Assembly (NCBI GenBank): GCA_003141455.1
Contig: PLMA01000019.1
Location: forward strand, 1,305-65,304
DNA: 64,000 bases
Source: Chloroflexota bacterium
GTDB taxonomy: Bacteria; Chloroflexota; Limnocylindria; Limnocylindrales; CSP1-4
Reading direction: 5' to 3'
Under the pieces are notes generated by a model. That model was not told the origin of the DNA, searched no databases, and saw nothing but the letters and a program-made list of their open reading frames with translations. Made by a program: the position numbers and the translations under genes. Numbering within the stretch: the stretch's first letter is position 1; each line of letters opens with the position of its first letter. Positions 19,148-31,921 of the stretch are shown here, one piece after another.

Positions 19148-20509
19148 CTACCCGGCCTTCGAGCCGGCACGCGCCAGCTCGACGATCGGCCCGAGGAGAT
19201 CGGTCAGGCTCGGGGCACCGGACTGCGACGCCATCTCCTCGAGCTCATAGCGTACCCGGACTACGGGTTTGCGCAGACGCAGGACTCGAGTCAGGTCGAT
19301 GGGAGTCGCCGACAGGACCAGGTCCGCCGGCATAGCGTTGAGGGTCGTCTCCAGCTCGCTCATCTGTCCCTGGCCGTATCCCATCGCGGGGATCAGGCGC
19401 TCGAGGGCCGGATAGCGGGCCAGCGTCTCGGCCAGCTCGCCGACGGCATACGGCACCGGGTCCACGATCTGGGCCGCGCCGTAGCGCCGCGCCGCAACGA
19501 CGCCGGCGCCGTAGGTCATGCCGCCGTGCGTGAGCGTGGGGCCATCCTCGACGACGGCAACGCGCTTGCCCGCGATCTCGCCGCCCTGCAGCGTCAGCGA
19601 CGAGCGGGCCAGGACAACCGGCGCATGCGGGTTCAGGGCGGCGACGTTGGCCTTCACCTCGGCGATCTGCTCGGGTGTGGCCGAGTCCATCTTGTTGACC
19701 ACGATCACGTCGGCCATTCGAATGTTCGTCTCGCCGGGGTGGTAACGCAGCTCGTGGCCGGCCCGCAGCGGGTCCGCGATCACGATGAATAGGTCCGGCC
19801 GATAGAACGAGAAGTCGTTGTTGCCGCCCTCCCAGATGACGACGTCGGCCTCGGCCTCGGCCTGGCGCAGGATGGCCTCGTAGTCCACGCCGGCGTACAT
19901 CACGCGTCCGGCGTCGAGGTGCGGCTCGTACTCTTCGCGCTCCTCGATCGTGGTCTCGTAGCGATCGAGATCCGCGAGCGTGGCGTAGCGCTGGACCCTC
20001 TGGGCGACCAGATCGCCGTAGGGCATGGGGTGGCGGACAACAACGACGCGCAAGCCTTCTTTCTCGAGCAGCGCGGCGAGGTACCGCGTCGTCTGGCTCT
20101 TGCCGGCACCGGTACGGGTGGCGCCCGTCGCGAGCACCGGCTTGACGCTGCGCAGCATCGTGCGCGCCGGTCCCAGCAGCTCGAAGTCGGCTCCACAGGC
20201 AAGAGCCCGGCTGGCCGAATGCATGACGAACTCGTGGGCGACATCGCTGTAGGCGAAGACGACCAGATCGACCGATTTCTCGGCGATCACGCGCTCCAGC
20301 TCCGACTCGGCGACGATGGGGATCCCCTCCGGATAGAGGGGCCCGGCCAGCTCCGGCGGGTAGCTTCGCCCGGCTATCCCGGGAATCTGAGACGCCGCCG
20401 CCGTGAACGCCACGACCTCAACGGTCGGGGCGTTCCGGTAGACGACGTTGAAGTCATGGAAGTCGCGTCCCGCCGACCCCATGATCACGACTCGCTTGCG
20501 ATCCATCAT
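19148..20509 (-). CDS. Cyclic 2,3-diphosphoglycerate synthetase-like P-loop protein
   Basis: MDRKRVVIMGSAGRDFHDFNVVYR and TGATRTGAGKSQTTR P-loop, NKMDSA; resembles the cDPGS-like GTPase family. Confidence 0.75.
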   Translation of the reverse strand: MMDRKRVVIMGSAGRDFHDFNVVYRNAPTVEVVAFTAAASQIPGIAGRSYPPELAGPLYPEGIPIVAESELERVIAEKSVDLVVFAYSDVAHEFVMHSASRALACGADFELLGPARTMLRSVKPVLATGATRTGAGKSQTTRYLAALLEKEGLRVVVVRHPMPYGDLVAQRVQRYATLADLDRYETTIEEREEYEPHLDAGRVMYAGVDYEAILRQAEAEADVVIWEGGNNDFSFYRPDLFIVIADPLRAGHELRYHPGETNIRMADVIVVNKMDSATPEQIAEVKANVAALNPHAPVVLARSSLTLQGGEIAGKRVAVVEDGPTLTHGGMTYGAGVVAARRYGAAQIVDPVPYAVGELAETLARYPALERLIPAMGYGQGQMSELETTLNAMPADLVLSATPIDLTRVLRLRKPVVRVRYELEEMASQSGAPSLTDLLGPIVELARAGSKAG

Positions 20510-20810
20510 TCCGGCCCTTCCGCGGTCGCGCAGTTGGGTATGCCCCGGCAGCGGACCTGGAGCCGACGAGCCGGTTCCGCTTCTGGTCCAGCGGTCGTCT
20601 AGCGATGGGTAGTGTCTCCGGCGGAACGATCGCGCGCAATCCCCCGCCTGACCGAGAGCACGGGCGCCCACCAGGCGGTTCGATGCGGGTAGGTCCGGCT
20701 ATGGCCGGCCCGCGGGCGCCGTTCTGGCTCGCGGTCGGTATCGCCTCCCGACTAACGGGCCGGCCGTCTGCCCAGTGACGCAGCGACCCGCGGGGTCACG
20801 CGATTCGGAC

Positions 20811-22133
20811 TCAGGGTCCGGTCAGGAACTGGAACATCCCAAAGACGCCTGCGGCGAGCAGGACGATCGTCAGCGCCCACAGCACCGCCGTGTGGCGGCG
20901 CGAGTTGACCAGGTCGCCCAGCAGTTCGCGGTCGCTGGTGAGGCGGACGAGGAACGACAGTGGGAGGGCCAGGACTATGACGTTGAAGACCATCGCTCCC
21001 ACGCACACGCGCACCAGGTCGCGCGAGAAGAGGGCCACCGCGGCGGCGGGGAGAACCTCGAGCAGGTAGACGGCGTAGAAGCGGCGCGCCTGGTTGGGCC
21101 GGAGGTTCAGGCTGTGCGGCCAGCCCAACAGCTCCCCCACGCTCCACGCTGCCGAGAGCGACACGACCACCAGGGCGAGCAGGCCCGAACCGATCAGTCC
21201 GATCGCGATCAGCCAGCCCGCGCTGCCGCCGGCCAGCCGCGCCAGCCCCTCCGGCAGCTCCGCCACGTTGGCGGGAAGCCCCGCAACCGGCGGCGCGGAC
21301 TCCATGGCGGCGGCCGAGGCGATGACGATAGTCGCCATCAGGGCCTGGCTGGCGAAGGCGCCTAGCAGCGTCTCGATGCGGGAGCCGCGCAGGTCTTCGC
21401 GGGCCAGCTTCTTGTCCACGCTGGCGGATTGCTGATAGAAGAGCATCCACGGCATGACCGAGGCCCCGATCATCGCCACTACCAGGGCGAAGTAGTCGGG
21501 TGGAAGGTCATTTGGCACAGGGTTCAGATCGGAGGCCAGATGGCCCAGATCCGGGTGGCCGACGATCGCCAGGACGACGAAGCTGAAGAGAGCCAGCGAA
21601 AGCACGAGGGCAAGCCGCTCGAAGACCGAGTAGCCGCCCGTCAGCACCATGCCGGCATGGACCGCCAGCGCACCGATGATCGCGAGAGGAGCCGGGATGC
21701 CCAGGATGGCCGCTCCGAGTGCGATCCCCGCGAACTCGGCCACGTAGGCCACGAAGTTGATCACGGCCATGCCGGCGACCGATACCACCGCCCAGCCTGT
21801 CCCATAGCGGACACGAACCAGTTCCGCGTGGCCCTTGCCGGTGGCCAGCGCCAGGCGAGCGGTCATCTCCTGAACCAGGAACAGCACCGGCACCAGGGCA
21901 AAGAGCGGCAGCAGTAGGGCATACCCGGATGCGGTGCCGCCCTTGCCTGCGGTGACCACGCTCGGCGCGTCCACGTCGGCCAGCATCACGACCCACGCCG
22001 GCCCTACGATCCGGAGCCAGCGGAGAAGCGCCGGTGCACGCGCGAACCCGGCGAGGGAGCGGAGGCCTTCGAGCGCGGTCACCGGCCAACCATAACCGAG
22101 CCCGTAATCGATCCGGAGGGCCGAGTGAACCAC
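20811..22133 (-). CDS. Nramp/SLC11-related divalent metal transporter (divergent)
   Basis: About 11 TM helices; TM1 ADVDAPSVVTAGKGG and TM6 GASVMPWMLFYQQSASVDK positions correspond to Nramp DPGN and MPH motifs. Confidence 0.78.
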   Translation of the reverse strand: MVHSALRIDYGLGYGWPVTALEGLRSLAGFARAPALLRWLRIVGPAWVVMLADVDAPSVVTAGKGGTASGYALLLPLFALVPVLFLVQEMTARLALATGKGHAELVRVRYGTGWAVVSVAGMAVINFVAYVAEFAGIALGAAILGIPAPLAIIGALAVHAGMVLTGGYSVFERLALVLSLALFSFVVLAIVGHPDLGHLASDLNPVPNDLPPDYFALVVAMIGASVMPWMLFYQQSASVDKKLAREDLRGSRIETLLGAFASQALMATIVIASAAAMESAPPVAGLPANVAELPEGLARLAGGSAGWLIAIGLIGSGLLALVVVSLSAAWSVGELLGWPHSLNLRPNQARRFYAVYLLEVLPAAAVALFSRDLVRVCVGAMVFNVIVLALPLSFLVRLTSDRELLGDLVNSRRHTAVLWALTIVLLAAGVFGMFQFLTGP

Positions 22134-22216
22134 GCGGCCGGGCTCTCCTGCCCGTTCGGCGGGGCCGCGCAGCCCGAATGAGAGGCACCCACGGCGGGAT
22201 TCCGCCGGACCGATGG

Positions 22217-24290
<2,074 letters not shown>

Positions 24291-24457
24291 GCGAATCGAT
24301 CGCCTGAGTGATCGCCTGAGTGATCGCTCGCGATCCGAGGCGCCGCCGCGGCGCCGCGCGACAGAATAGCACGGCGTCGCCGCGGCGCGAACGGCCCCCT
24401 CGACTCGCGGGTACCGGCGCCCGACCAGACGGGATCGGCGCCCGGTCGGCGCCCGAC

Positions 24458-25333
24458 CTACTTTTCGACCGGAAGGTCCGGCCGGTTGCCCCACTCCTCC
24501 CAAGACTCGGCGTAGTTGCGAACCTCCGTCAACCCGGCCAACTCGTGGAGCACGAACCAGACGAGTGCCGCCCGGACACCGCCCTGGCAGTAGGTGGCGC
24601 GCAACTCTCCGGGGTTCACGCCACTGCCTTCGAGGATGGCCACGGCCTCCGCTGCCGGCCGGAGCCGCCCGTCCGGCGCGACGAAATCGGCGAAGAGCCG
24701 CTGCCGCGAACCCGCGATCCGGCCGCCCCGTGCCGCCATGACGTCGCCCCCCAGGAACTCGTCTATTCTCCGCACGTCCAGCAGACGCGTTGGGCCGCCT
24801 GGCGGGCTCGCCTCGCGGCTCCAGGCCAGCACCTGCTCGGCCGTGGCGATGAGGGAGTCGTCCCGCTCGTGCAGCGGTTCCGTGGCTTCGACCCGGGCGG
24901 GTTCGGTGGCGTCGGCGGTCGTCTCTCGACCGTCCGCCTGCCAGACCTTGAGGCCGCCGTCGAGCACGTGGAGTCGCTCGGCCGGAAACCCATACAGGCG
25001 CAGCAGCCAGTAGCCCCGGATGGCATGGCGACCTTGGCCGGCGTCGTCGTAGAAGACGATCCGGTCGCCCGGAGCCACTCCCCATCGAGCGAGGCTCTCG
25101 CTGACTTCCTCGCGGTTCGGGACCAGGTAGGTCCGCTTGACCGCGCCTGTCTCGGGCCGCACGCCCGCTTTGGCCAGATCCACGTGCAAGTCCACAAAGA
25201 TGGCTCCCGGCACGTGCCCCTGGTCGTAGGCCTTGCGATCCGTCGAAACATGTACCAGCCGGAGGTCGGAGTCGCCCAAGTGCTCGGCCAGCCACTCGGC
25301 GGAGACGATCGGTCCAGGTTGCGTGGCGTTCAT
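24458..25333 (-). CDS. Sulfurtransferase (tandem rhodanese, thiosulfate/3-mercaptopyruvate type)
   Basis: Two rhodanese domains; active-site loop CQGGVRA. Confidence 0.9.
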   Translation of the reverse strand: MNATQPGPIVSAEWLAEHLGDSDLRLVHVSTDRKAYDQGHVPGAIFVDLHVDLAKAGVRPETGAVKRTYLVPNREEVSESLARWGVAPGDRIVFYDDAGQGRHAIRGYWLLRLYGFPAERLHVLDGGLKVWQADGRETTADATEPARVEATEPLHERDDSLIATAEQVLAWSREASPPGGPTRLLDVRRIDEFLGGDVMAARGGRIAGSRQRLFADFVAPDGRLRPAAEAVAILEGSGVNPGELRATYCQGGVRAALVWFVLHELAGLTEVRNYAESWEEWGNRPDLPVEK

Positions 25334-25451
25334 AAGCCTCCTCCGGGCTAGTGCGTGACGCCGTTAGGGTATCCCGTGCCCGACACGCTGCCGATCACAG
25401 AAGCAGAATCCCGCTCCGGTCCGGCCCGGCCCGGGGGCCCGCTGCTCCTCC

Positions 25452-26987
25452 CTACTCCAGGTAGTCCCTGAGCTTGCGGGAGCGCGACGGGTGGCGCAAC
25501 TTGCGCAGCGCCTTCGCTTCGATCTGGCGGATCCGCTCGCGGGTGACGCCAAATTCCTTGCCTACCTCCTCCAAGGTCCGAGCGCGACCGTCCTCCAGGC
25601 CGAATCGGAGCTGCAGCACCCGCCGCTCGCGGCCGGTCAGCGAGTCCAGGACCGCCTCCACCTGCTCCTTCAGGAGCTGAGCCGTAGCAGCCTCGGCCGG
25701 TGCCTGGGCTTCGCGATCCTCGATGAAGTCGCCGAGGCGGGAGTCCTCCTCTTTGCCGATCGGCTTGTCGAGCGAGACCGGCTCCTGGCTGACCTTGATG
25801 ATCTCGCGGACCTTGTCCGGGGTGATCACCGCCTCCTGACCCTTGCTCATCGCCTCGGCGATCTCCTCGATCGTCGGCTCGCGGCCAAGCTCTCCGAGCA
25901 GGTTTCGACTCACCTTCACGAAGCGGTTGATCGTCTCGACCATGTGGACCGGGATGCGGATCGTTCGCGCCTGGTCCGCGATGGAGCGCGTAATGGCCTG
26001 GCGAATCCACCACGTCGCGTATGTGCTGAACTTGAAGCCCTTCTCGTAGTCGAACTTCTCGACCGCCCGGATGAGGCCGATGTTGCCTTCCTGAATCAGG
26101 TCGAGGAAGCCCATGCCACGGCCCATGTACTTGCGACCGATCGAAACGACCAGACGCAGGTTCGCCGACGTGAGGTGCTCTCGTGCGTCCTGACCTGCCC
26201 TGACGATCACTCCCCGGCGGTCGCGTAGCCTCGTGCCGGCCGGGACGGAAGGATCCCAGCCCATCTCACGGAGCAGCTCCGCATCGTTGCCGGTCTCCAT
26301 CCAGGTGCGAAGCCGCTCCCACGCCACCTCGCGCGTCCAGTCGTAGATCGCTCGGAGTCCCGGGTCGTCGCGCGACTCCAGGTCTCCGTTGTGGACGGCG
26401 ACGAATGCGAAGTCGACCACCGCCACGAGCCCATCCGCGTCAGGCGCCGTGCCGTAGGTGCCAAGCAGCGCCTTCGCGTCCCGGAGCAGGCCTCTGGTGG
26501 GCTCGCCGATCGCATTGCGCCCCGCTCGCGCCAGCGCGAAGTCCGGCACCTGGGGTTGACTCCCGGCGGCGAAAGAGGCTCGGACCATCCGTTCGGTGTC
26601 GAGTCCGTAGGGCAGCCTGTACTGGGCGTGCCGAACTCGCGTCTTCTGCTCCGCATGGTTCCGGGTCCACTCGAATAGCGACAGGATCGCCTTCCACGGC
26701 TCCTCGGCGATCTGCTCGCCCAGCTCGATCGCCTTGGCCAGAACCACCTCTTCCTCGGCCGTCAGCAGCGCGACGCGACCGATCTCCCGAAGGTACATCC
26801 TGACGGGGTCGTCGAGCCCGACCATATCCGCGGAGAGCGCCTCGATCTCCTGCGGCGTCGGTTCCTCGACTGTCGCCGGATCGACTCGCTGGGGGTAGGG
26901 ATACGCGGCGCCGGTGTCCTCGGCGGCCGGGTCGGCATCGAGCGCGAGCGCTCCGTCAATGAAGGGGCTGGCGGTGGTGACTGGCAT
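25452..26987 (-). CDS. RNA polymerase sigma factor, RpoD family (paralogue 2)
   Basis: Regions 1.2-4.2: [79 protein letters not shown] at 26987 with GAGGAG RBS. Confidence 0.95.
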   Translation of the reverse strand: MPVTTASPFIDGALALDADPAAEDTGAAYPYPQRVDPATVEEPTPQEIEALSADMVGLDDPVRMYLREIGRVALLTAEEEVVLAKAIELGEQIAEEPWKAILSLFEWTRNHAEQKTRVRHAQYRLPYGLDTERMVRASFAAGSQPQVPDFALARAGRNAIGEPTRGLLRDAKALLGTYGTAPDADGLVAVVDFAFVAVHNGDLESRDDPGLRAIYDWTREVAWERLRTWMETGNDAELLREMGWDPSVPAGTRLRDRRGVIVRAGQDAREHLTSANLRLVVSIGRKYMGRGMGFLDLIQEGNIGLIRAVEKFDYEKGFKFSTYATWWIRQAITRSIADQARTIRIPVHMVETINRFVKVSRNLLGELGREPTIEEIAEAMSKGQEAVITPDKVREIIKVSQEPVSLDKPIGKEEDSRLGDFIEDREAQAPAEAATAQLLKEQVEAVLDSLTGRERRVLQLRFGLEDGRARTLEEVGKEFGVTRERIRQIEAKALRKLRHPSRSRKLRDYLE

Positions 26988-27205
26988 CGGCTCCTCTCTA
27001 GTCCCCGAACATAGTCGTGGACGTTCGGGTGGCTGGGCACAGGACAGGGAGACTACGGGGTGGCGTTCAGCGTCGGTAGGGTCGGAGGCAAGACGAAGGA
27101 AGGCCGAACCGATCTTGTCTTCTCGAGACCGCGCCTGGTCCAATAGCGGCGGTCGAGCGCGAGCGACCGAAGTCGCCTCTGGGGCCGCGAATAGGACGCC
27201 CGCGC

Positions 27206-27233
27206 CACGCGCCAAGCGCCACGCGCCAAGCGC
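27206..27233. repeat. Two perfect copies of 14-bp CACGCGCCAAGCGC
   Basis: Direct reading of the intergenic sequence. Confidence 0.7.
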
Positions 27234-27267
27234 CGCGCGCCGCGCCCAACGGCCCCCGACTCCTTCC

Positions 27268-28989
27268 CTATTCCAGATAGTCCTTGAGCTTGCGGGAGCG
27301 CGACGGGTGGCGCAGCTTGCGCAGCGCCTTCGCCTCGATCTGGCGGATCCGCTCGCGGGTGACGTTGAACTCCTTGCCTACCTCCTCCAAGGTCCGGGCG
27401 CGCCCGTCCTCCAGGCCGAATCGGAGCTGAAGCACCCGCCGCTCGCGGCCGGTCAGCGAATCCAGCACCGCCTCCACCTGCTCCTTGAGGAGCTGATGTG
27501 AAGCGGCTTCGGCGGGCGCCAGTGCCCCCCGGTCCTCGATGAAGTCGCCCAGGTGCGAATCCTCCTCCTCGCCGATCGGCGTCTCAAGAGAAACCGGCTC
27601 CTGGCTGACCTTGATGATCTCGCGGACCTTCTCCGGGGTCACGACCTGCTCCTGGCCCTTGGACATCGCCTCGGCGATCTCCTCAACCGTGGGTTCGCGG
27701 CCCAGCTCCTGGAGCAGAGTCCGCGAGACCCGGATCAGGCGGTTGATCGTCTCGACCATGTGGACGGGGATGCGGATCGTGCGGGCCTGGTCGGCGATAG
27801 CGCGCGTGATGGCCTGCCGGATCCACCACGTGGCATACGTGCTGAACTTGTAGCCCTTCTCGTAGTCGAACTTCTCGACCGCCCGGATTAGGCCGATGTT
27901 GCCCTCCTGGATGAGGTCCAGGAATGACATGCCGCGGCCGATGTACTTCTTCGCGATCGACACGACGAGCCGCAGGTTCGCCGACGTGAGTTGCTCTCGG
28001 GCGTCGCGGCCGATTCGAACCAATTCGCCCTTGCGATGGGCCAGCTTCGTGTTGGTCGGAACCTCGGGATCCCAGCCGAGACGCTTCAGCAGATCCGCGT
28101 CGGGGCCGGTCTCGACCCAGCGCCGCAACGCCGGGTGCGCCACAGCGTCGCGCGTCCAGTCGTAGATCGCCCGGAGGCCCGTGTTGTCTCGCGAGTCCAG
28201 GTCACCGTTGTGCACGGCGAAGTACGCCCAGTCGAGCAACTTCAGGAACGATTCCGCCGTGAGCGACTCGTTGTAGGCCGTCACCAGGTGGCGACCTTCC
28301 TTGATCAGGTCCCTGGTGCCGTCGGTCGTGGCTTCCTTGCCCGCCTTGATCAGGTGGAAGTCGACCGTCGGAACGAGCAGGTCCGCGGCATCCTCAGCCG
28401 AGACAGCATCGGCAACCATTCGGGCGGCTTCCGGTCCGAAAGGCAGCCTGTACTGGGGCTTGATGGTGCGAGTCTTGCGCTCGGTATCGTGGTTGGTCCA
28501 TTCGTGGAGCGAGACGATCCCCTTCCAGGGCTCCTCGACCAGTTGCTCGCCGAGCTCGATGGCCTTGGCCAGGACGACCTCTTCCTCAGCCGTGAGGAGG
28601 GCGACCTTGCCGATCTCCTTCAGGTACATCCGGACCGGGTCATCGATCCCGATCATGTCCGCCGAGAGAGCTTCCAGCTCTTCCTGGGTCGGCTCCTCGA
28701 GAGCCTCCGCGTCCAGCTTGGCCGGGGCCTCGCCTGGGACTCGTGGCTCGGCGAGGGCGTCTTCCTCGACAACCTCTACGCCCAAATCGGCCGCGTCTTC
28801 ATCCAGCGCGTCGGCGGGCGCCACTTCCTCTTCGTCCTCCGAGAGGAGCTCGTCGTCCAGCGCCTCGTCGTCCGCGAGGCCTCGAGGGGTGCGCACGCCC
28901 GCGAGCTTGGCCTCCTCAAGATCCGCCTTGCGGCGGCTGCCGCCGGAGAGGGCTACCTCAACGAGCTGCTTGTCAAGGGGATCGGTCAT
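27268..28989 (-). CDS. rpoD: RNA polymerase sigma factor, RpoD family (paralogue 1)
   Basis: Same signatures as paralogue 2; ATG overlaps the dnaG stop codon (macromolecular-synthesis-operon arrangement). Confidence 0.95.
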   Translation of the reverse strand: MTDPLDKQLVEVALSGGSRRKADLEEAKLAGVRTPRGLADDEALDDELLSEDEEEVAPADALDEDAADLGVEVVEEDALAEPRVPGEAPAKLDAEALEEPTQEELEALSADMIGIDDPVRMYLKEIGKVALLTAEEEVVLAKAIELGEQLVEEPWKGIVSLHEWTNHDTERKTRTIKPQYRLPFGPEAARMVADAVSAEDAADLLVPTVDFHLIKAGKEATTDGTRDLIKEGRHLVTAYNESLTAESFLKLLDWAYFAVHNGDLDSRDNTGLRAIYDWTRDAVAHPALRRWVETGPDADLLKRLGWDPEVPTNTKLAHRKGELVRIGRDAREQLTSANLRLVVSIAKKYIGRGMSFLDLIQEGNIGLIRAVEKFDYEKGYKFSTYATWWIRQAITRAIADQARTIRIPVHMVETINRLIRVSRTLLQELGREPTVEEIAEAMSKGQEQVVTPEKVREIIKVSQEPVSLETPIGEEEDSHLGDFIEDRGALAPAEAASHQLLKEQVEAVLDSLTGRERRVLQLRFGLEDGRARTLEEVGKEFNVTRERIRQIEAKALRKLRHPSRSRKLKDYLE

Positions 28990-30965
28990 CGGTGTCCTCC
29001 AGCGGAAGCCAGGAGGCTCGAGTCTTGCCGGCGTCGGCCCAGCGACTTGAGAGCCTCATATAGGTTGCGGTTGGTTTCGAGAAGCCGAGCCTTTGACTCT
29101 GTGTCTCCGGCTGCCTCGGCCTCGATGATCTCGGCGTGTATGTAGTCGATCTGGGCCTTGAGGCGGTCCGCTTCGAGCGCCAGCAGGCACTGGTCGACTC
29201 CTTTGCGAACGCGGTCGCCACTCAGTTCGTTCGGATCCGGGCCGCGCTCCGCGTATAGCGCGATGGCCAGACCGTGCAGCTCCGCCGGCAGCGCGTCCAG
29301 GAAGCGCATGCGCTCGAAGCGACCGCCGCCGCCCGCTTCGCTGTCGCGCTCGCGGTCGGCCAGCATCGCCGCCAGCAACTCCCGCGCCGGAGTGCTGGGG
29401 AGTTGCGCGCTCTGGGCCCGCAGCGTCTCGGCGACTCGTTCCTGCTGCTCGGGGACAAGCAGAAGGAGCCGGAGCAGCTTGCGCTCGTCGAGAGACACCG
29501 CCTTCAGCTCGACCCTGGTGTCGATGCTGTCCGGGGCCGAGATGACGGCATCGGCGGTGAAGCGGCCGCTCCCGCCGCCCGAACCGGCGCGGCCCGACCG
29601 CCCATCCGCGCCCGACCCCGCCATCGGCGTCGGGGCTCGCATGGCCTCGAGCAGGACCCTCTCCTCCACTCCTGTTCGGCGGGCAAGAGCCTGGAGATAG
29701 CTGTCGCGCACGACCGGGTCGCGGATCTCTCGCAGCAGCGGTATCAGTGCCCCCACGGCGTGACGCCGGCCCTCGGGGGTGCGCGTCGGGAATGCCGTGG
29801 CGTAGTAGTCGATGAGGAACTCCATGATCGGCTGGGCGGTGCGGATCGCCTCCCGCCAGAGATCGGGCGACTCGCGGATCACCTCGTCCGGGTCTTTGCC
29901 TTCGGGGAGGCGGGCGACCTGTACGCGCGTGATCTCGACGCCGGTCTCCTCCGCGGCGAGGGCCCCGATCAGGTGGAACAGCTCCGTCCCGCCGATGGAG
30001 CCGGCATGCTGACCGGCCGGGTCGACGTCGTAGGCCAGGACGATTCGGTTGGTGTAGCGAGCGATGACCGCGACCTGGGCCGGCGTGAGGGCCGTGCCGA
30101 GGCTGGCCACGACGTTCTCGAAGCCGGCTTGGTGGGCCATCAGCGCGTCGGTGTAGCCCTCGACGAGAACCGCTTCTTCCCGGCGGCGCATCTCGTTGCG
30201 GGCCCGCTCGATCAGGTACAGCGTTCGGCTCTTGTCGAAGAGCCCGGTCGCGGGCGAGTTGAGGTATTTGGGCGCACTCGGATCCGAGACAGTCGCAGTG
30301 GGGCCCGTCGCCGGCAGGATCCGCCCGCCTATCCCCACCGCGTTCCCCCCCGCGTCGCGGATCGGGAAGATGACGCGCGAGCGGAACTTGTCGTAGGCGC
30401 CGCGCCCGCTCGACCGCTGGCTCGTCAGGCCCACCTCCGCCAGCTCCGACAGGGTCGCGTTGCGGCGGCTCTGGAGCATCTTGATCATCTGGTCCCAGCC
30501 GTCCGGCGCCCAACCGAGCTGGAACTTCTCGATCGTCTCGTCCGTGAAACCTCGACGGTGGAGGTATTCGAGCGCCGGCGCGCCCACCTTCGACTGCGTC
30601 AGGACGACGTGGTAGAAGGCGATCGCTTGCTCCAGCACCTCGCGCAGCCGGGCCTTTCGGGCGTCCTCGCGGGTCGTCCGCTCGTCGATCTCGATCCCGG
30701 CCTTGGCCGCCAGACGCTTGAGCGCCTCGGGAAAGTTCAGGCCCTCGCGCTTCATCACGAAGCTGAAGATGTCCCCTCCCTCACCGCAGCCGAAACAGTG
30801 CCAGCTATCGCGCGCCGGGGTCACGACGAAGCTCGGGGTCTTTTCGCCGTGGAATGGGCACAGCCCCTTGTAGATGGTGCCGGCCTTCTTGAGCGTGACC
30901 GCCTCGCTCACGACGTCGAAAACCGACAGCTTGTTCTTCACTTCGGCGGCAACGCCTACTGCCAA
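28986..30965 (-). CDS. dnaG: DNA primase
   Basis: [28 protein letters not shown] zinc finger; [36 protein letters not shown] start. Confidence 0.95.
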   Translation of the reverse strand: MAVGVAAEVKNKLSVFDVVSEAVTLKKAGTIYKGLCPFHGEKTPSFVVTPARDSWHCFGCGEGGDIFSFVMKREGLNFPEALKRLAAKAGIEIDERTTREDARKARLREVLEQAIAFYHVVLTQSKVGAPALEYLHRRGFTDETIEKFQLGWAPDGWDQMIKMLQSRRNATLSELAEVGLTSQRSSGRGAYDKFRSRVIFPIRDAGGNAVGIGGRILPATGPTATVSDPSAPKYLNSPATGLFDKSRTLYLIERARNEMRRREEAVLVEGYTDALMAHQAGFENVVASLGTALTPAQVAVIARYTNRIVLAYDVDPAGQHAGSIGGTELFHLIGALAAEETGVEITRVQVARLPEGKDPDEVIRESPDLWREAIRTAQPIMEFLIDYYATAFPTRTPEGRRHAVGALIPLLREIRDPVVRDSYLQALARRTGVEERVLLEAMRAPTPMAGSGADGRSGRAGSGGGSGRFTADAVISAPDSIDTRVELKAVSLDERKLLRLLLLVPEQQERVAETLRAQSAQLPSTPARELLAAMLADRERDSEAGGGGRFERMRFLDALPAELHGLAIALYAERGPDPNELSGDRVRKGVDQCLLALEADRLKAQIDYIHAEIIEAEAAGDTESKARLLETNRNLYEALKSLGRRRQDSSLLASAGGHR

Positions 30966-31133
30966 ATCACATCTCCCGCCGAATCAGACGAGTCTCGAGC
31001 GCCTCGGGTTCGGAGTTTCGAAGGTCGCGGCGACGATCCTGGCCGGCAAACCTTTCGATCCGCTGACGATCCCGCCCGCCCCACCTCGGCTTCGCCGTCT
31101 CGCCCGCGCCCCGACCACCCTGACATAACTAAC

Positions 31134-31210
31134 GGCCTGTCAAGTCTTGACAGGCCTTTCTGGGGCGGATTCTGCTCTTGACACGCCGATCTTGTCAAGA
31201 GGTTGTCAAT
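31134..31210. promoter_or_regulatory. Cluster of TGTCAAG/CTTGACA half-sites upstream of dnaG
   Basis: Perfect palindrome GGCCTGTCAAG-T-CTTGACAGGCC (31134-31156); CTCTTGACA-N9-TGTCAAGAG (31175-31201); extra TGTCAA (31204-31209). Confidence 0.6.
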
Positions 31211-31218
31211 ACTCCCGG

Positions 31219-31734
31219 TCAGTATCCGGCCTCCACAGCCTCGATTTGCGTGACCCGGCCCTGACGGTCGAGACAGATGGCGCCGATGCTGCCGAAACGA
31301 CCCGGTTGCCCATGGTCTGTCGGATTGAAGTCGGGCGCTTTCTGGAGAGTGACCCCGAAGTCGAGCTCGATCGTCGTCGCGGTGTCGTAGCCGGCCTGGC
31401 TACCAAGGCCGTAGCACCCCTTCGGCCAGCCACCCCAGTCATCGCGCAGGTTCGCGACCAGCACCCAGTTGTCCGGGCGGGTTCCGGCGATCAGGAGGTC
31501 GCCGGTGGTTTGACCCCCACTGATAACGTGGCCCTTGTAGTGCATGGTGAACGTCCGGCCATCGTCGAACGTGTACGTGTAGACCGTGTCGGGGCCGTCA
31601 TAGGCCACGTCCTCAGATACCACGACGCCGATCACGTCGATCTCCTTGTGGGGCGTGGAGCAGCCGGCGACACCGGCGAGGACGCCCAGGAGCAAGGCCA
31701 CAAGAGCGAGTCGTCCGACACCCATTGCCCTCAT
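31219..31734 (-). CDS. Lipoprotein of unknown function
   Basis: MRAMGVGRLALVALLLGVLAGVAGCSTPH signal peptide and lipobox; RBS GGGAGG. Confidence 0.7.
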   Translation of the reverse strand: MRAMGVGRLALVALLLGVLAGVAGCSTPHKEIDVIGVVVSEDVAYDGPDTVYTYTFDDGRTFTMHYKGHVISGGQTTGDLLIAGTRPDNWVLVANLRDDWGGWPKGCYGLGSQAGYDTATTIELDFGVTLQKAPDFNPTDHGQPGRFGSIGAICLDRQGRVTQIEAVEAGY

Positions 31735-31921
31735 CTCGCCTCCCTCGATGTCCCGTCTGTTTCTGAATTCGAGCCTGGGAGGATTGTGGATCACCGAGGA
31801 TCCGCCTGACATCGCCCCGCAGCGGAGACAGCCGCGTGGCAGGTCCCCGGCGCGGCTAATACACTCACGGCGAATGGGGGGAAGCGCCCTCTCTGCGCCC
31901 GTCATAGTGTCCGGAGGCATC

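Noticed and set aside
24301-24335. CGCCTGAGTGAT tandem repeat next to tRNA-Asn as an integration (att) scar
   Set aside because: It is only a short two-copy repeat, with no integrase or tRNA 3'-end duplication seen in the window.
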